Made by a program: the position numbers and the translations under genes. The notes under the pieces are model-generated. The model saw only the letters and a program-made list of their open reading frames with translations, ran no database searches and had not been told where the DNA came from. From a virus: DNA of 64,000 bases. Shown piece after piece: positions 1-7,786 of this stretch (positions are counted from its first letter, which is position 1; each line of letters opens with the position of its first letter). The stretch spans positions 1 through 64,000 of IMG/VR virus record IMGVR_UViG_3300009514_000013; one strand, 5' to 3'.

Positions 1-1
1 T

Positions 2-1330
2 TTGGACCAAAAGAACAAATCAATGCAGGCGTTCATCTACTGCACTCCTGAGAATGGAAGCAGTGGTGTTCTGGGCGAGGCAATTGTTCTCAACGGAACA
101 ACCCCTACAAATCTAGCCTTTTCCAACTTGAGTAATGTTGCGAATGTCAATTCAGCTCCAGATGTCCAAGGGACTGATTTTGCTGAAACCACCGATTACA
201 CAGTTGATCTTGTACTTGGTACGGTAACTCGTGTTGGAGGTGGAGCAATTGGAGATGGTGCAACTGTTTATGTCACCTACAATAGAACCGATATGGTGGC
301 AGCGGCTAGCACATGCGATGTCTTGTTGAAGAATTGTACAGTCCAAGGTCAGCGCTTTGTCGAAAATGGAATTACATACAACGATGTTGAAATTGGATTG
401 ATGGTTGAACCTTCTAGAGGTATTTCAGTAGCACCAAATTCATTCTCTGCAGGTGGTTGGTTTCATTATCGAGACGTTCCGGAATTGTTGGATCTTAGAT
501 ACGATCTAAATCTCGGTATTCCTATGCAGCATCTCAATGGGGTTGTAAGGATTGAGGATTGTGAATTCAAAGATCTGACTTTTGCATGGGATACTGAAGG
601 GCTTGAAGGTGTTTCCGCTACTCCTGGTGGACATACTTATCCGGCAGGTTCCGTGGATCGAAGTTTGTTTATGGCTAAGAGAGTCAAAATGGAACGTATC
701 GGGATTGATAATTTGACTCTCTGGTCGTGTATTCACGGCATCAATAGCGGTCTGGATATTGTCTATGATGATTGTGTCTGGCAGACAAACGGAGCAGTTT
801 TCCAAATGAATTCTTCAGCTGAAGATTCAAGTAGTGCTCATTTGGCCGGATGGGTCGGAGAGTCAAATTCACTAAATATGACCAATTGTCGAGCTCTAGA
901 TATTAAGGCTCCTCCTGGTCAATTTGGTATTTTCAATTTTCAACCTGTATTAATATTTGGCTTCGGAGGTTCAATTCCTAATAGGGCTAGTTCAATAAGT
1001 GGTTGTGAATTTGAATTCACAGGTCCTTTGGTCGACTTCTGGGAAATCATCATTTTTAGTCCTGTGAGTGAACTGTCGTTCAATAACAACAAGATTCGAA
1101 CTAGCCGAGGACATCGAGTGGAGCAAGCTCCTGTTCGTGTGAACGATGGAACTGTGTCTCTCATGGGGAATGATTTCTCAGATTGTCAGATTAATCCTGG
1201 TCATTCAGCTATCCGAATCGGTGGAGGTGGTGTTGATTGCACCATCCACGCTGAGCCGAACGACATGATTGAGGATCAGGGGACTGGTACTAAGATCACC
1301 GGTGGGACGCTGAGCACGACCCTACACTAG
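2..1330 (+). CDS. Tail spike / tail fibre protein with right-handed beta-helix (5' end outside window)
   Basis: The frame is open from the window edge, so the N-terminus is probably missing; the first in-frame ATG is at 23. From about residue 105 on, short strand-turn segments recur with regularly placed N, C, G and D residues (LLKNCTVQG, RIEDCEFKDL, NLTLWSCIHG, SLNMTNCRAL, SISGCEFEF), the stacked-coil pattern of pectate-lyase-like beta-helices. In phages this fold is typical of receptor-binding or glycan-degrading tail spikes. I see no assignable catalytic residues. It lies directly upstream of a small structural protein and the lysis genes, a usual place for the end of a tail operon. Confidence 0.6.
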   Translation: MDQKNKSMQAFIYCTPENGSSGVLGEAIVLNGTTPTNLAFSNLSNVANVNSAPDVQGTDFAETTDYTVDLVLGTVTRVGGGAIGDGATVYVTYNRTDMVAAASTCDVLLKNCTVQGQRFVENGITYNDVEIGLMVEPSRGISVAPNSFSAGGWFHYRDVPELLDLRYDLNLGIPMQHLNGVVRIEDCEFKDLTFAWDTEGLEGVSATPGGHTYPAGSVDRSLFMAKRVKMERIGIDNLTLWSCIHGINSGLDIVYDDCVWQTNGAVFQMNSSAEDSSSAHLAGWVGESNSLNMTNCRALDIKAPPGQFGIFNFQPVLIFGFGGSIPNRASSISGCEFEFTGPLVDFWEIIIFSPVSELSFNNNKIRTSRGHRVEQAPVRVNDGTVSLMGNDFSDCQINPGHSAIRIGGGGVDCTIHAEPNDMIEDQGTGTKITGGTLSTTLH

Positions 1331-1347
1331 GTCAGAAGGAGTAATTC

Positions 1348-1920
1348 ATGACTGTTACATTGATTCTCCAGAACCAAGCATCAGCAGACACAACTGCTAC
1401 GGATGCGGCTGCTTCAGCAGAAGAGACATCGGCTGGCTTGGCAGCACTTCAGGCTGAGACCTCTGAAAGTCTTGCTCGGTTGAGCGAAGACGTGGAAGTC
1501 TTGAAAGATCAGGATGACATCAGAGCTGCCATTGTTGGAGCTGCTGAACTTTCTTTGGACTCAGCTGCTGAGGACATCACAGAAGGCGAGTTGAATGGAG
1601 GAGCAGCAGGCACTGTCCGCCGTACCTTCCAAGCATTCTTACGTCGTTCAGGTGGAGTTTCTCTTGGACTTGGTGGAGCACCTACAGTCACAACTGCTGA
1701 GAATGTTGTCGATGTAGATGTACTTGCTCCGACTGTGAATAGGAATGTCAGCTTCAATAAAGATGGAGTCATGGAAATTGAAATCATCTTTGATACAGAT
1801 GCAGGGGCGACTAAAACCTACGCAGCCGGAGATGATGTAAGTGTAACTCTGTCTTTCAACGGTATGGGTGCTTACGATGGTATTCCTGACGTTACCAAGA
1901 CTTACAACGTTATTACCTAA
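1348..1920 (+). CDS. Putative virion/tail-associated protein with N-terminal coiled coil
   Basis: 190 aa. A strong ribosome binding site (AGAAGGAG) lies just before the ATG. Residues 1-60 are Ala/Thr/Glu-rich and helical with heptad-like spacing (AALQAETSESLARLSEDVEVL), followed by a more beta-rich C-terminal half. It sits between the beta-helix spike and the lysis genes, so a fibre, chaperone or trimerisation role is possible. No family recognised. Confidence 0.5.
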   Translation: MTVTLILQNQASADTTATDAAASAEETSAGLAALQAETSESLARLSEDVEVLKDQDDIRAAIVGAAELSLDSAAEDITEGELNGGAAGTVRRTFQAFLRRSGGVSLGLGGAPTVTTAENVVDVDVLAPTVNRNVSFNKDGVMEIEIIFDTDAGATKTYAAGDDVSVTLSFNGMGAYDGIPDVTKTYNVIT

Positions 1921-1934
1921 GAAGGGATTTGAAT

Positions 1935-2141
1935 ATGGCAACGCAAGCTAACCGCGATTCTCTATCAACCGCTCTCTCTGCTAAGAACCAAGCTGACATC
2001 AAAAAGTATGGTTCTGCTCTCCTCGGTGAATTGAGGAATGGAGATCCGAAACCTACTGGTGGTGAGTTGGATATGTGTGATTCGACCGACGCATGCGCTC
2101 GGATGATTCACGCGATCAACTGGTATCTACGTCAACCGTAA
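1935..2141 (+). CDS. Small hypothetical protein
   Basis: 68 aa from the ATG at 1935, preceded by GAAGGG at suitable spacing. Hydrophilic N-terminus (MATQANRDSLSTALSAKNQ) and two Cys/Asp-containing stretches near the C-terminus. Its stop codon lies inside the palindrome at 2138-2151. No family recognised; co-directional with the structural gene before it and the endolysin after it. Confidence 0.5.
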   Translation: MATQANRDSLSTALSAKNQADIKKYGSALLGELRNGDPKPTGGELDMCDSTDACARMIHAINWYLRQP

Positions 2142-2151
2142 AACGTTTTAC
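2138..2151. promoter_or_regulatory. 14-bp perfect palindrome upstream of the endolysin gene
   Basis: GTAAAACGTTTTAC is a perfect inverted repeat 20 bp before the amidase ATG. It resembles the 16-bp GTTAAA...TTTAAC palindromes elsewhere in the window and may bind the same regulator; that link is inference. Confidence 0.35.
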
Positions 2152-2170
2152 CACGTGATGCTTTTGGGTC

Positions 2171-2809
2171 ATGACATGGCTAGTTCCAAAAGAACGCAGG
2201 TTCGAAACACCTGATCGTTATTGGTTTCGATACAAGCCAGAGAAAATCCAAGACATCGAAGCTATCATCATTCACTACACAGGTAGTCGAAAAGCCAAAC
2301 CAACTCGCAATTGGTTGACTCGTAAAGACGGGTCTTACGTGTCAGCGCACTTCCTCATCCATAGAGATGGAACTGTGGATCAACTAGCGTCTTTAGACGA
2401 CAGGTGTTTCCACGCTGGTGGTCGTACATCAAAACTCTTCGGAAAAGGGAATGTTAACGGAAGAACGATTGGGATCGAGTTGATGAACGTTGGTCCAATC
2501 ATTCCGCGTGCTGGTGATTCTTGGATGGATACCAATGGGAATCTGTTCAAAGGAGCTGGCATCAGTGCGGGTGGCAAGCGTCCAGGCCGAAGTGATGATT
2601 ACAAGTACATAAACTGGGAAGCATATCCGCCAGAGCAACTAGACGCTCTCCAGGATTTGCTTCGTAAGTTGATCAAAGAATTCCCATCTGTTGGAGAAGA
2701 TCTCAAAAACAGATTGATAGGTCATGAAGAAGTAGATCCGAAACGAAAGATGGATCCGGGTCCGGCGTTTCCTTGGGAAATCATCAGGAATGGAGTTGCC
2801 TGTGGATAG
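2171..2809 (+). CDS. N-acetylmuramoyl-L-alanine amidase (endolysin, Amidase_2 type)
   Basis: 212 aa, a typical single-domain amidase length. It should cut the amide bond between MurNAc and L-Ala of peptidoglycan at lysis. Visible features are the first zinc His in IIIHYTG (about residue 36), an AHFLIHRDG strand, the RCFHAGG segment, the TIGIELMN strand, and IGHEEVDPKRKMDPGPAFPW, which holds the His/Lys/Asp end of the active site. No signal peptide, so release would need the holin-like product of the overlapping next gene. Confidence 0.9.
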   Translation: MTWLVPKERRFETPDRYWFRYKPEKIQDIEAIIIHYTGSRKAKPTRNWLTRKDGSYVSAHFLIHRDGTVDQLASLDDRCFHAGGRTSKLFGKGNVNGRTIGIELMNVGPIIPRAGDSWMDTNGNLFKGAGISAGGKRPGRSDDYKYINWEAYPPEQLDALQDLLRKLIKEFPSVGEDLKNRLIGHEEVDPKRKMDPGPAFPWEIIRNGVACG

Positions 2810-3128
2810 TCAAATTCAAGAACTCATTGCGATAGGGTTCGACAAATGGACTCTGCTGACAGCAGGTGGAATCTTCATTCTTCTAAGAGCATTGCAAAAG
2901 ACTGCCTTAGCGAAGTGGAATTGGTATCGAAGATCATTACCTATCATTCCGGAGTGTTTAGGGATCGCATCTGCGATTTTTGGAGGTCTTCCTGTTTTAG
3001 AAGGACAATCCGTTGTTCTGAAGATTGCGGCAGGTCTCTGGTGTGGATATCTCTCTCAACGCTTCCACAAGGTTTTGGGTCAAACCATATTAGGTGATGA
3101 CAAATCAATCACATCAAAAGAGGACTAA
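2790..3128 (+). CDS. Membrane protein, probable holin
   Basis: 112 aa; starts inside the last 20 bp of the amidase gene. Three hydrophobic stretches (TLLTAGGIFILLRAL, LGIASAIFGGLPVL and VVLKIAAGLWCGYLS) with a charged tail (GDDKSITSKED), as in class I-like holins. The assignment rests on size, topology and position next to the endolysin, not on sequence similarity. Confidence 0.55.
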   Translation: MELPVDSQIQELIAIGFDKWTLLTAGGIFILLRALQKTALAKWNWYRRSLPIIPECLGIASAIFGGLPVLEGQSVVLKIAAGLWCGYLSQRFHKVLGQTILGDDKSITSKED

Positions 3129-3130
3129 AA

Positions 3131-3484
3131 ATGATGATCGAGAAGATGAAATGGTTATTCGCAGCTTCACTTGCAGCTGTCTTTGGGATTCTGGCTTTGC
3201 TTTATGGGAAAAAGACAAAATCTGTTCTGAGAGCAGAAGTTCGAGCTCATAATCAAAGAGGTCGAGTTCTGAACAATGAGATCAACGTTTTAGCTCACAA
3301 GGTTGAAGTTGAGAAAAACGGTAAGTTGAAGACCAGTCACATAGAAAAGGCTCAACACCTCTCCATGAAGCGTGCTAAGAACGAAGAAAAACGCCTTCGT
3401 TTGATAAAGACGGCGAATGGAGAGATGTCAGATGCTGACCTTGCTGATCACGACAACCACCCTACTCACAACGCAGCCAGTTAA
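3131..3484 (+). CDS. Small protein with N-terminal membrane anchor and helical tail, inner-membrane spanin candidate
   Basis: 117 aa. One N-terminal transmembrane segment (MKWLFAASLAAVFGILALLYG), then a long charged helical region and a His/Asp-rich end. This anchor-plus-helix layout and the position after amidase and holin match Rz-type spanins. The next gene begins inside its 3' end in another frame, as Rz/Rz1 pairs often do. ATGs at 3131 and 3134 are both possible. Confidence 0.45.
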   Translation: MMIEKMKWLFAASLAAVFGILALLYGKKTKSVLRAEVRAHNQRGRVLNNEINVLAHKVEVEKNGKLKTSHIEKAQHLSMKRAKNEEKRLRLIKTANGEMSDADLADHDNHPTHNAAS

Positions 3485-3920
3485 TTGCTCCTTACAAGAA
3501 GGGGCTATTTGGAACACGGGAGATCAACAAGTTTCTGCTGTTGTTTGTGAAGGTCGAACAGGATTCTTTGTCCCATCTGCTCTGTATCGACGTCTTCGAA
3601 ATCCAGAGAACAGTCATGTCTACAAGTTACTACATGAAGAGTTGAAACTTGCTGACAAAGAGATCGTCCACCTGAAGAAAGCTCTCGAAGCATCATCAAA
3701 AGAATCCCAAAGTTACAAACGTATGGTTGATCAATATCGCCTGGACTGGACCCAATCAGAAGAAGCTTTGAGAGAAGCAAACAAGGACGTCAGATCTTTG
3801 GCATCGGTTTCATTCTTTGAACACCCAGTCTTGTGGTTCACACTGGGTGTGGTTGCTACGGTTGTGATTGTGAATACTCTTCAAGAAGATTCAGGTGCTA
3901 CTGTCGTGGTTCCGAAGTGA
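3432..3920 (+). CDS. Secreted coiled-coil protein overlapping the previous gene, spanin-partner candidate
   Basis: 162 aa from the ATG at 3432, which has GGAGAG seven bases upstream; an in-frame ATG at 3417 is the alternative. Hydrophobic N-terminal signal (MLTLLITTTTLLTTQPVNC; the Cys is in a poor lipobox context), a helical middle (ELKLADKEIVHLKKALEASS) and a C-terminal transmembrane segment (LWFTLGVVATVVIV). The first 53 bp are dual-coding with the upstream gene. The second membrane segment is unlike a classic Rz1, so function is uncertain. Its 3' end runs into the convergent repeat gene. Confidence 0.45.
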   Translation: MLTLLITTTTLLTTQPVNCSLQEGAIWNTGDQQVSAVVCEGRTGFFVPSALYRRLRNPENSHVYKLLHEELKLADKEIVHLKKALEASSKESQSYKRMVDQYRLDWTQSEEALREANKDVRSLASVSFFEHPVLWFTLGVVATVVIVNTLQEDSGATVVVPK

Positions 3921-4109
3921 TGGTTTCAACTCATTTCTAAGCGAGTCCTCAAGCGAGTCCTCAAGCGAGGACCTAAGCGAGGAGCCAAGCGAGGGCCAAA
4001 GTGAGGTCTCAAGCGAGGAGCCAAGCGAGGAGCCAAGCGAGGAGCCAAGCGAGTCCTCAAGCGAGAACTCAAGCGAGGACCAAAGTGACTTCATTTCAAT
4101 CTTTTTCAT
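3891..4109 (-). CDS. SLxx tetrapeptide-repeat protein, copy A
   Basis: 72 aa. MKKIEMKSL is followed by about 13 S-L-x-x units (LWS, LEF, LED, LGS x3, LET, LWP, LGS, LRS, LED x2) and RNELKPSLRNHDSST. The ATG at 4109 shares a base with the stop of the upstream minus-strand gene (TGATG), typical of translational coupling. The 3' end overlaps the convergent spanin-candidate gene by 30 bp. The tail after the NELK motif is longer than in other copies, perhaps because no downstream gene constrains it. Function unknown. Confidence 0.7.
   Translation of the reverse strand: MKKIEMKSLWSSLEFSLEDSLGSSLGSSLGSSLETSLWPSLGSSLRSSLEDSLEDSLRNELKPSLRNHDSST
3939..4090 (-). repeat. 12-bp tandem array A
   Basis: About 13 units of AAGCGAG plus five variable bases (plus-strand view). 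Two units carry substitutions (AAGTGAG). Confidence 0.9.
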
Positions 4110-4594
4110 CAATCCAATCCTTTCCAAAACATGATTGGCAGTTCAACCAAATGAACACCAGCTACATCTCTTGCGTATTCCTCGACACCGATCAAGAAAT
4201 CTTGAAAGACATCTAGCGTTGGAGAACCGAGAAGAGCTTCACACCCATCAACTGACCAATGAAGAAACAATGGTTGACCCTCCCACTTGAGAACAGACCA
4301 GATGTCATCTCCCCAGTTGTATGGCCATTCTCTTTCTTCTACCTTCACCTCTTTGTTCTGATCTTTGAGAGAACGATCATATGGAACATACGGACCATCA
4401 TCTCTACCCCAGAACAGTTGTGGTCCCATAGCAGCCCACGTCTTGATCGGTTGAGCGTTTGTCAAGAAAGCTTTGAGAGTCACAGGTTGCAGCATTGTGT
4501 AGAGGGTACCTCTGAGAACAAGAGGTAGAGTTGGATCCCCTAATGGATGCTCCCAGGATGGGAAAGGTTGTCTATGAAGATTGTTGAAGTTCAT
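4109..4594 (-). CDS. Hypothetical protein
   Basis: 161 aa, rich in Trp, Pro and aromatic residues (NWGDDIWSVLKWEGQPLFLHW), suggesting a compact soluble protein. No family recognised. Its start overlaps the end of repeat gene B and its stop overlaps the start of repeat gene A, so it is sandwiched between two SLxx genes in one minus-strand operon. Confidence 0.6.
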   Translation of the reverse strand: MNFNNLHRQPFPSWEHPLGDPTLPLVLRGTLYTMLQPVTLKAFLTNAQPIKTWAAMGPQLFWGRDDGPYVPYDRSLKDQNKEVKVEEREWPYNWGDDIWSVLKWEGQPLFLHWSVDGCEALLGSPTLDVFQDFLIGVEEYARDVAGVHLVELPIMFWKGLD

Positions 4595-4799
4595 CTTCTA
4601 TCCGTCTCAAAGACCAAAGCGAGTCCTCAAGCGAGAACTCAAGCGAGTCCTCAAGCGAGAACTCAAGCGAGGAGCCAAGCGAGGACCTAAGCGAGGAGCC
4701 AAGCGAGGACCAAAGCGAGGAGCCAAGCGAGGACCAAAGCGAGGAGCCAAGCGAGGACCTAAGCGAGGAGTCAATATGTTTCATTTCAAATTCCTTCAT
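4572..4799 (-). CDS. SLxx tetrapeptide-repeat protein, copy B
   Basis: 75 aa from the ATG at 4799 (MKEFEMKHI, matching the family N-terminus); an in-frame ATG at 4811 would add four residues and overlap the RuvC stop. About 13 units alternate LRS, LGS, LWS, LEF and LED, ending WSLRRIEDELQQSS, a divergent form of the REELKQ end. The 3' end overlaps the next gene by 23 bp. Confidence 0.7.
   Translation of the reverse strand: MKEFEMKHIDSSLRSSLGSSLWSSLGSSLWSSLGSSLRSSLGSSLEFSLEDSLEFSLEDSLWSLRRIEDELQQSS
4611..4773 (-). repeat. 12-bp tandem array B
   Basis: About 13 units; the GAGCC and GACCA variants alternate several times in the middle, suggesting duplication of a 24-bp pair. Confidence 0.9.
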
Positions 4800-4800
4800 T

Positions 4801-5331
4801 TCATCCACCAACTTTCTTCAAAACTTCTTTCTCTTGTTTGGTACCTTCTTCGAATCCAGCAAGTACCTTCGCCATCTCCATCAAGCCGTATGCATCAGCT
4901 TCATCATCAGTCTTCAACACCAGATTGTATTTGGAAGCGATCGTAGAGACCATCTGAGTTTTGTTTGCATTACCTTTACCAGTGACAAACTTCTTCAGGG
5001 TTGTAGGAGCAACCTCAACCAAGTGATCTGTCATTGGCAACAGACACTTCCGCAGTATTCCACCGAGTTCTCCTAGGTACACTCCAGCTGTATTGGCTCC
5101 ATATGCGTAACCTTCAATCACAATTACTTTCGGACGAATCTCTTGGATGACTTTAAGAGCATTCAAGACCAAATCATCGATACGTCTCATCCGTGCTTCA
5201 ACAGGAGCTTTCTTCCCAGGTGATTTGCTTTTGAACACGTGGACGTCTGTGAACCACTCCCTTTTTCGCAGTACTGATCTCGCTAGTGCAAAGCTCGTAA
5301 GTGATGGATCAATTCCAATAACACACTTCAT
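4801..5331 (-). CDS. ruvC: RuvC-like Holliday junction resolvase
   Basis: 176 aa, RNase H fold. The acidic residues of RuvC resolvases are visible: Asp in IGIDPSLT (about residue 8), Glu in VIVIEGYAYG (about 73) and the C-terminal Asp pair in KTDDEADAYGL (about 140). It would cut four-way junctions made during recombination-dependent replication, and so clear branches before packaging. It overlaps the upstream gene by 4 bp (ATGA). Confidence 0.9.
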   Translation of the reverse strand: MKCVIGIDPSLTSFALARSVLRKREWFTDVHVFKSKSPGKKAPVEARMRRIDDLVLNALKVIQEIRPKVIVIEGYAYGANTAGVYLGELGGILRKCLLPMTDHLVEVAPTTLKKFVTGKGNANKTQMVSTIASKYNLVLKTDDEADAYGLMEMAKVLAGFEEGTKQEKEVLKKVGG

Positions 5332-5723
5332 TGTAGGTCCTCTGGATCAGGCTCCGAATGTACTGGGCATTGATTGACAGCAACACATAGCGGACATGCT
5401 ACCTTTTGATGTGCATGACATCGGCAAGCACACGAGTCGTTAAGATGTTCTAACCAGTATTCGAAGGCTTCTCTTCTACCTTCGTTCTTCACTTCTTCCA
5501 TTAGACTCACCAAGACTCTTCGATACAGATCGAGATCTGGACTCCTTTCGAAAGTGAAACCTCGAATAAACTTTTTCTTGTCTGATAGAAGTTCTTCTTC
5601 GAACTCATCGAGAACTTCTTTAATGAGCTTCTCATGATCAGGAAGTTCCTCCCATGGATCTTTGCGGCCTGTCTGGATGAGATCCTCATAGGCTTTCTTC
5701 AATATTTTCTTCAAGTTCGTCAT
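5328..5723 (-). CDS. Hypothetical protein with Cys/His-rich C-terminus
   Basis: 131 aa. The N-terminal 90 residues are charged and helical; the C-terminus carries a Cys/His cluster (CACRCHAH, CPLCVAVNQCPVH) that looks like a zinc site. The start lies within the 3' end of repeat gene C and the stop overlaps the RuvC start. Function unknown. Confidence 0.6.
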   Translation of the reverse strand: MTNLKKILKKAYEDLIQTGRKDPWEELPDHEKLIKEVLDEFEEELLSDKKKFIRGFTFERSPDLDLYRRVLVSLMEEVKNEGRREAFEYWLEHLNDSCACRCHAHQKVACPLCVAVNQCPVHSEPDPEDLQ

Positions 5724-5952
5724 TTGAACGCCATCTCAAGGAGCCAAGCGAGTCCTCAAGCGAGGAGCCAAGCGAGGAGCCAAGCGAGTACCTAAGCGAG
5801 TCCTCAAGCGAGGACCTAAGCGAGGACCAAAGCGAGTCCTCAAGCGAGTCCTCAAGCGAGTCCTCAAGCGAGAACTCAAGCGAGGACCAAAGCGAGTCCT
5901 CAAGCGAGAACTCAAGCGAGGACCAAAGTGACTTCATTTCAACCTTCTTCAT
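5686..5952 (-). CDS. SLxx tetrapeptide-repeat protein, copy C
   Basis: 88 aa. MKKVEMKSL, then about 16 units rich in LED and LWS, then RWRSNDELEENIEESL. The ATG lies inside the last codons of the upstream gene, so the stretch reading MKKVEMK here encodes DEEG-stop in the other frame. The 3' end reads through the next gene's start, a 38-bp overlap, as if the original stop after ELK had been lost. Confidence 0.7.
   Translation of the reverse strand: MKKVEMKSLWSSLEFSLEDSLWSSLEFSLEDSLEDSLEDSLWSSLRSSLEDSLRYSLGSSLGSSLEDSLGSLRWRSNDELEENIEESL
5738..5932 (-). repeat. 12-bp tandem array C
   Basis: About 16 units including three consecutive TCCTC variants and a repeated TCCTC-AACTC-GACCA block. Confidence 0.9.
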
Positions 5953-6577
5953 CAGAAATATCCGTTCCTTCAAACTCGATATCGAACGACAACACATCGT
6001 CGAAATCATCAACTTCAACTGTCTTGAGAATACGCCTCAATAGTTCTCTTTTTGCTCGTTGATACAACTGTTTGTTCTCAAGCCTTACTGTGCATCGAAG
6101 AGGCATTACAAACGTCTCTTCTTCAGGTTCCTTCATCTCTTTTCCGCAACCTTTGCAAGTTGCTCGGAACCCGTTGAATGCTAGACATGATGAGCACTGC
6201 CCTTCTGCAATTCGAAACCTCGTCTTGCGGATGCTTACCTTCTTGTCTGTAAACGAATCAGAGTGCTCATGGGTGAAGAACTCGTCATGTAGATCATTTC
6301 CAAGATCAACACCATCAGGCCACCAGTTTTGTTGTGTTTCTCGCCGTTCAGCTTCAATTCCTTTGTTCGTTTTTGTTACCAGTTTGAAAGCAGGAGTCAT
6401 CTGAGGAGCAAAGCCATCAAACAGAACCAACATCGAATGAGCAAAACCAGCCAGTTTGGCTTGATATGTCACTGCTTCTTTCCGTTCGACCCAAAAGTTG
6501 ATGAGTGACCAAATTGTTTGGAAGAGCTTTTCTCGCATCTCTTCTTGGTTCATTTCTCGATTTACAGGTTTCTTCAT
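5939..6577 (-). CDS. Hypothetical protein with a zinc-ribbon-like motif
   Basis: 212 aa. A Cys quartet (CSSC about residue 128, CKGCG about 142) suggests a metal-stabilised ribbon; the C-terminus is acidic (DVLSFDIEFEG). It overlaps the methyltransferase by 4 bp, so the two are likely cotranslated. Function unknown. Confidence 0.6.
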   Translation of the reverse strand: MKKPVNREMNQEEMREKLFQTIWSLINFWVERKEAVTYQAKLAGFAHSMLVLFDGFAPQMTPAFKLVTKTNKGIEAERRETQQNWWPDGVDLGNDLHDEFFTHEHSDSFTDKKVSIRKTRFRIAEGQCSSCLAFNGFRATCKGCGKEMKEPEEETFVMPLRCTVRLENKQLYQRAKRELLRRILKTVEVDDFDDVLSFDIEFEGTDISDEEG

Positions 6578-7416
6578 GAGTGTACTCCTACAACAATCAA
6601 CTCTTTCAGTTTTCGTTTTCGACCTTCCGATCGGCAGCTGATTGATCGATTCATGTCTACTTCGACGATCTTGAAATCTTCAAAAGTATTTCGAGTCCAT
6701 TCAGCATCGCTGCTAGACAGCATCACGTGAACACCTTTGTCATGTAGATCTTTATAAAGACCAGCCAATCGTTCATGATCATCCATGGTGAATCGGTTTC
6801 TGGTATACGAAGTGAACGAGGATGTCTTCGACACAGGGATGTAGGGTGGATCGAAATAGACAAAGTCTCCAGGAAGACAACTTTCACAAATTGTTTCAAA
6901 GTCTAATCTGAGAATCGTCGCTGTCTTTCTGAGTGTCTTGGCAACAGCTCTCAAGTTCTCCTCATCTAGGATCTTTGGGTTCTTGAACTTTCCATATGGG
7001 ACATTGAATTCACCCGATCGGTTCAAACGAAACAGGCCGTTGTAGCATGTCTTGTTTAGGTAGATCGTGCGAGCAGCTGCTTCTGTTGCTGTTAGCTCGA
7101 TTGGTTGCTGTTGTCGAAGTTCTAGGAAGAAATTCTTCTCTCGTTTCTGATGTTCCGACTGAAAAACTTCAAGGATTTTAATAACCCCATCACAGTCTGA
7201 AGCTAAAGAGTGATAGGTATTGATCAATTCTGAATTGAGATCACTGAGACTTGCTCCCAAGTTCAATCGAGAGTTTCTAGCTAGTGAGAAGTACAGTGCT
7301 CCACCACCAAGGAATGGTTCGTAGTACCTACCAAAGGTTTTGGGGATGTACTCCATCAAGTTGGGAAGAAGCCGTTTCTTTCCACCGGCGTATTTCAGAA
7401 ACGGTTTAGGAATCAC
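6574..7416 (-). CDS. dam: DNA N6-adenine methyltransferase, Dam / D12 class
   Basis: 280 aa, a normal length for D12-class enzymes. FLKYAGGKKRLL (residue 5 on) and EPFLGGGALYFSL form the SAM-binding motif, and the catalytic motif IV is DFVYFDPPY (about residue 188). It would methylate adenine, possibly in GATC, to protect phage DNA or regulate it. The GTG start at 7416 overlaps the stop of repeat gene D (GTGA), and the end of that repeat gene supplies a GAGAGGAG ribosome binding site. Confidence 0.9.
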   Translation of the reverse strand: MIPKPFLKYAGGKKRLLPNLMEYIPKTFGRYYEPFLGGGALYFSLARNSRLNLGASLSDLNSELINTYHSLASDCDGVIKILEVFQSEHQKREKNFFLELRQQQPIELTATEAAARTIYLNKTCYNGLFRLNRSGEFNVPYGKFKNPKILDEENLRAVAKTLRKTATILRLDFETICESCLPGDFVYFDPPYIPVSKTSSFTSYTRNRFTMDDHERLAGLYKDLHDKGVHVMLSSSDAEWTRNTFEDFKIVEVDMNRSISCRSEGRKRKLKELIVVGVHS

Positions 7417-7727
7417 TGTTTCAACTCCTCTCTAAGCGAGGACCAAAGCGAGGACCTAAGCGAGTCCTCAAGCGAGTACCTAAGCGAGTCCTCAAGCGAG
7501 GTCTCAAGCGAGGACCTAAGCGAGGAGTAAAGCGAGGAGCCAAGCGAGTCCTCAAGCGAGGAGCCAAGCGAGAACCAAAGCGAGGACCAAAGCGAGAACC
7601 TAAACGAGTACCTAAGCGAGTCCTCAAGCGAGTCCTCAAGCGAGAACTCAAGCGAGTCCTCAAGCGAGGAGCCAAGCGAGGACCTAAGCGAGGTCTCAAG
7701 CGATTTCAATTTGATTTTCTCATCCAT
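7413..7727 (-). CDS. SLxx tetrapeptide-repeat protein, copy D (longest)
   Basis: 104 aa from the ATG at 7727 (106 from 7733). The N-terminus MDEKIKLKSL is a divergent form of MKKVEMKSL; about 22 units follow, then LREELKQ. It is first in the minus-strand operon, divergent from the HTH gene at 7787. Unlike other copies it has no upstream gene to couple to, and no clear Shine-Dalgarno sequence is visible. Confidence 0.65.
   Translation of the reverse strand: MDEKIKLKSLETSLRSSLGSSLEDSLEFSLEDSLEDSLRYSFRFSLWSSLWFSLGSSLEDSLGSSLYSSLRSSLETSLEDSLRYSLEDSLRSSLWSSLREELKQ
7432..7704 (-). repeat. 12-bp tandem array D
   Basis: About 22 units, the longest array. One unit reads AAACGAG, changing SL to SF. 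Confidence 0.9.
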
Positions 7728-7748
7728 GAACATGGTGTATCACATATA

Positions 7749-7777
7749 TTGACTAGTGTCATTAGGTTCTTTTAGAG
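7749..7777 (+). promoter_or_regulatory. Putative promoter for the replication operon
   Basis: TTGACT, a 17-bp spacer and TTAGAG, about 10 bp before the ATG at 7787. The context TTGACTAGTG is repeated at 27579. It lies in the divergent gap between the two operons. The -10 match is weak. Confidence 0.4.
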
Positions 7778-7786
7778 TCTTAAGTT

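Noticed and set aside
4581-4770. Lys/Arg-rich frames (KRVLKRGAKRG type) on the opposite strand of the arrays
   Set aside because: Every array is open in several frames because of its composition; only the SLxx frame has conserved termini and fits the operon direction.
3939-4773. CRISPR array
   Set aside because: The constant part is only 7 bp, the variable part only 5 bp with a handful of alternatives, and there are no cas genes.
7432-7704. Arrays as transcription terminators or simple intergenic spacers
   Set aside because: They contain no inverted repeats and overlap coding regions at both ends.
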